DNA from: Mariprofundaceae bacterium
Lineage (GTDB): Bacteria > Pseudomonadota > Zetaproteobacteria > Mariprofundales > Mariprofundaceae
Direction: 5' to 3'
Assembly: GCA_027018975.1 (NCBI GenBank)
Contig: JALUXN010000279.1
Location: forward strand, 1-6,941
DNA length: 6,941 bases
The translations under genes and the position numbers were made by a program. Numbering within the stretch: the stretch's first letter is position 1; each line of letters starts with the position of its first letter. This document shows, piece after piece, positions 5,578-6,941 of the stretch. The notes under the pieces were generated by a model. That model saw nothing but the letters and a program-made list of their open reading frames with translations. It did not search any database and was not told the DNA's origin.

Positions 5578-6941
5578 ATGAACCAACCTAGTCCCATGAT
5601 CCGCGTGCAGGGCGCGCGGGTGCATAATTTGAAGAATATCTCCCTTGATATTCCGCGCGACAAGCTGGTGGTGATCACCGGTGTCTCCGGCTCGGGCAAG
5701 TCGAGCCTTGCTTTTGACACGCTCTATGCCGAGGGGCAGCGGCGTTATGTGGAGTCGCTCTCGGCCTATGCGCGGCAGTTTCTCGGTATGATGGAGCGGC
5801 CGGATGTCGATGCGATTGAGGGGCTGTCGCCGGCGATCTCCATTGAGCAGAAGACCACCAGCCGCAACCCGCGCTCCACCGTCGGTACGATCACCGAGGT
5901 CTATGATTATCTCCGTCTGCTCTTTGCGCGCATCGGCCAGCCCTATTGCTATGCCTGCGGTGCGGCGATTACGTCGCAGCCGGCCAGTGTCATTATCGAT
6001 CAGCTGGCGGCGCTTGCTGAAGGGACGCGGCTGCAGCTGTTGGCGCCGATTGCGCGCGGCAAGAAGGGTGAGTTCACGAAGGAACTGGCGCAGGCGGCGA
6101 AGGATGGCTTTGTGCGCGTGCGTATCGATGGCGAGGTGATGGCGCTGGAGGATGTGCCGCCGCTGAAAAAGCAGATCAAGCACGACATTGCGCTGGTGGT
6201 TGATCGGCTGGTGATTCGCGACGGCGTGCGCACGCGGCTGGCCGATTCGGTGGAGACGGCGCTGCGCTACGGTGAGGGTGTGCTGCTGGCGCTGGTCGGT
6301 GACGAGGAAATGCTCTTTTCCGAGCGCTGTGCCTGTGCCGATTGCGGCATCTCCTATCCCGATCTGGAGCCGCGGCTGTTCTCCTTCAACTCGCCGTCGG
6401 GCGCCTGCCCGAGCTGCGACGGGCTCGGCAGTCAGACCATCTTCGATCCAGCGCTGGTGGTGCCTGATCCGTCGCTGTCGATTGCTGAAGGGGCGATTGC
6501 GCCGTGGGCGGGGCGCGAGACGGCGATGTATCAGCAAACATTGGAAGCGGTGGCCGCCTTTGCCGGTGCTTCGATGGATGTGCCGTTCGGCGAACTGGAT
6601 GCAGCCGCGCAGCAGATTTTTCTCTACGGCAGTCGCCGTAAGCGGATCAAGTTCACCTATCGGACGCCGGGCAAGAATCGTGTCATCGAGCGTAGCTTTG
6701 AAGGGGTGATTCCCAATCTGCAGCGCCGTTATCGCGAGAGCAGTTCCGATGATGTGCGTGAGGCGTTGGCGAAATATATCAACCATATCGATTGCCCCGA
6801 ATGCCACGGTTCGCGCCTCTGCAAGGCGGCGCGCCATGTGCGCGTGGGCGCGTTGACGCTGCCGGAGCTGACCGCCATGCCGCTGCGCGCGGCGCAACAG
6901 TGGGTGCAGCAGCTGACACTCACCGCCCAACAGCGGGCGAT
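5578..6941 (+). CDS. uvrA: Excinuclease ABC subunit A, N-terminal half (3' truncated by window)
   Basis: UvrA is the DNA-damage sensor of nucleotide excision repair, a dimeric ABC-type ATPase that loads UvrB at lesions. The frame runs open to the window edge: 454 codons of a protein usually about 940 residues long. The Walker A motif GVSGSGKS is at residues 35-42, followed by the typical LAFDTLYAEGQRRYVESLSA and GLSPAISIEQKTTSRNPRST stretches. The UvrB-binding domain follows, then the first zinc module with cysteines at 253, 256, 277 and 280 (C-X2-C, 20 residues, C-X2-C), the spacing known for UvrA. A further pair, C124 and C127 (YCYACG), is also present. The ABC signature lies beyond the window. 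ATG 5578 is the first possible start after an in-frame TAG at 5536. ATG 5596 would give MIRVQGARVHNLKN, closer to some homologues, and neither has a clear Shine-Dalgarno sequence. No LexA-type SOS box was found in the 116-bp gap after pilQ. A weak promoter (TTGGTG 5481-5486, TGCAAT 5503-5508) is possible. Confidence 0.96.
   Translation, partial: MNQPSPMIRVQGARVHNLKNISLDIPRDKLVVITGVSGSGKSSLAFDTLYAEGQRRYVESLSAYARQFLGMMERPDVDAIEGLSPAISIEQKTTSRNPRSTVGTITEVYDYLRLLFARIGQPYCYACGAAITSQPASVIIDQLAALAEGTRLQLLAPIARGKKGEFTKELAQAAKDGFVRVRIDGEVMALEDVPPLKKQIKHDIALVVDRLVIRDGVRTRLADSVETALRYGEGVLLALVGDEEMLFSERCACADCGISYPDLEPRLFSFNSPSGACPSCDGLGSQTIFDPALVVPDPSLSIAEGAIAPWAGRETAMYQQTLEAVAAFAGASMDVPFGELDAAAQQIFLYGSRRKRIKFTYRTPGKNRVIERSFEGVIPNLQRRYRESSSDDVREALAKYINHIDCPECHGSRLCKAARHVRVGALTLPELTAMPLRAAQQWVQQLTLTAQQRA

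Noticed and set aside
5569..6930. 453-codon open frame on the - strand
   Set aside because: It lies wholly antisense to uvrA, whose + strand frame has unmistakable Walker A and zinc-finger motifs. The - strand product is an Arg/His-rich shadow without recognisable domains, a common result of GC-biased codon use.

Overview
The window is about 6.9 kb of compact, moderately GC-rich proteobacterial chromosome. All genes lie on the + strand. The order is: 3' end of a glycogen phosphorylase gene (glgP), a 236-bp intergenic region, a type IV pilus (T4P) assembly cluster pilM-pilN-pilO-pilQ, a 116-bp gap, and the 5' half of uvrA. The pil gene order and the protein motifs point to a Gram-negative, piliated proteobacterium. 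A gamma- or zetaproteobacterium-like origin is my guess from general protein flavour and cannot be settled from the window. No mobile elements, tRNA or rRNA genes or CRISPR arrays were seen.

Region by region: (1) 2-547 is the C-terminal fifth of GlgP, including the PLP-binding lysine. (2) 548-783 has no convincing gene but several structured elements: two mutually exclusive hairpins sharing one arm (587-633), a 17-bp palindrome (650-666), a consensus TTGACA -35 box (712-717) and a 45-bp-spaced direct repeat whose second copy contains the pilM start codon. (3) 784-5461 is one likely operon with overlapping stop/start codons at pilM/pilN and pilN/pilO and only 18 bp between pilO and pilQ. (4) 5462-5577 is a short gap without an obvious terminator or SOS box. 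(5) 5578-6941 is uvrA, cut off by the window end before the first ABC signature.

The pil genes build the alignment and outer-membrane parts of the pilus machine. PilM is a cytoplasmic actin-like protein that grips the N-terminal peptide of PilN. PilN and PilO are inner-membrane coiled-coil partners reaching into the periplasm. PilQ is the outer-membrane secretin through which the pilus passes. The usual bridge between PilNO and PilQ, the lipoprotein PilP, is normally encoded between pilO and pilQ and is absent here. PilQ carries three AMIN-like repeats before its secretin modules. GlgP (glycogen breakdown) and UvrA (nucleotide excision repair) are housekeeping neighbours with no evident functional link to pili.

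Overall this is an ordinary core-genome region. The items most worth a second look are the missing pilP, the three-AMIN PilQ, the structured pilM upstream region and the poly-G tract in pilQ. I see no strong evidence for a wholly new system.
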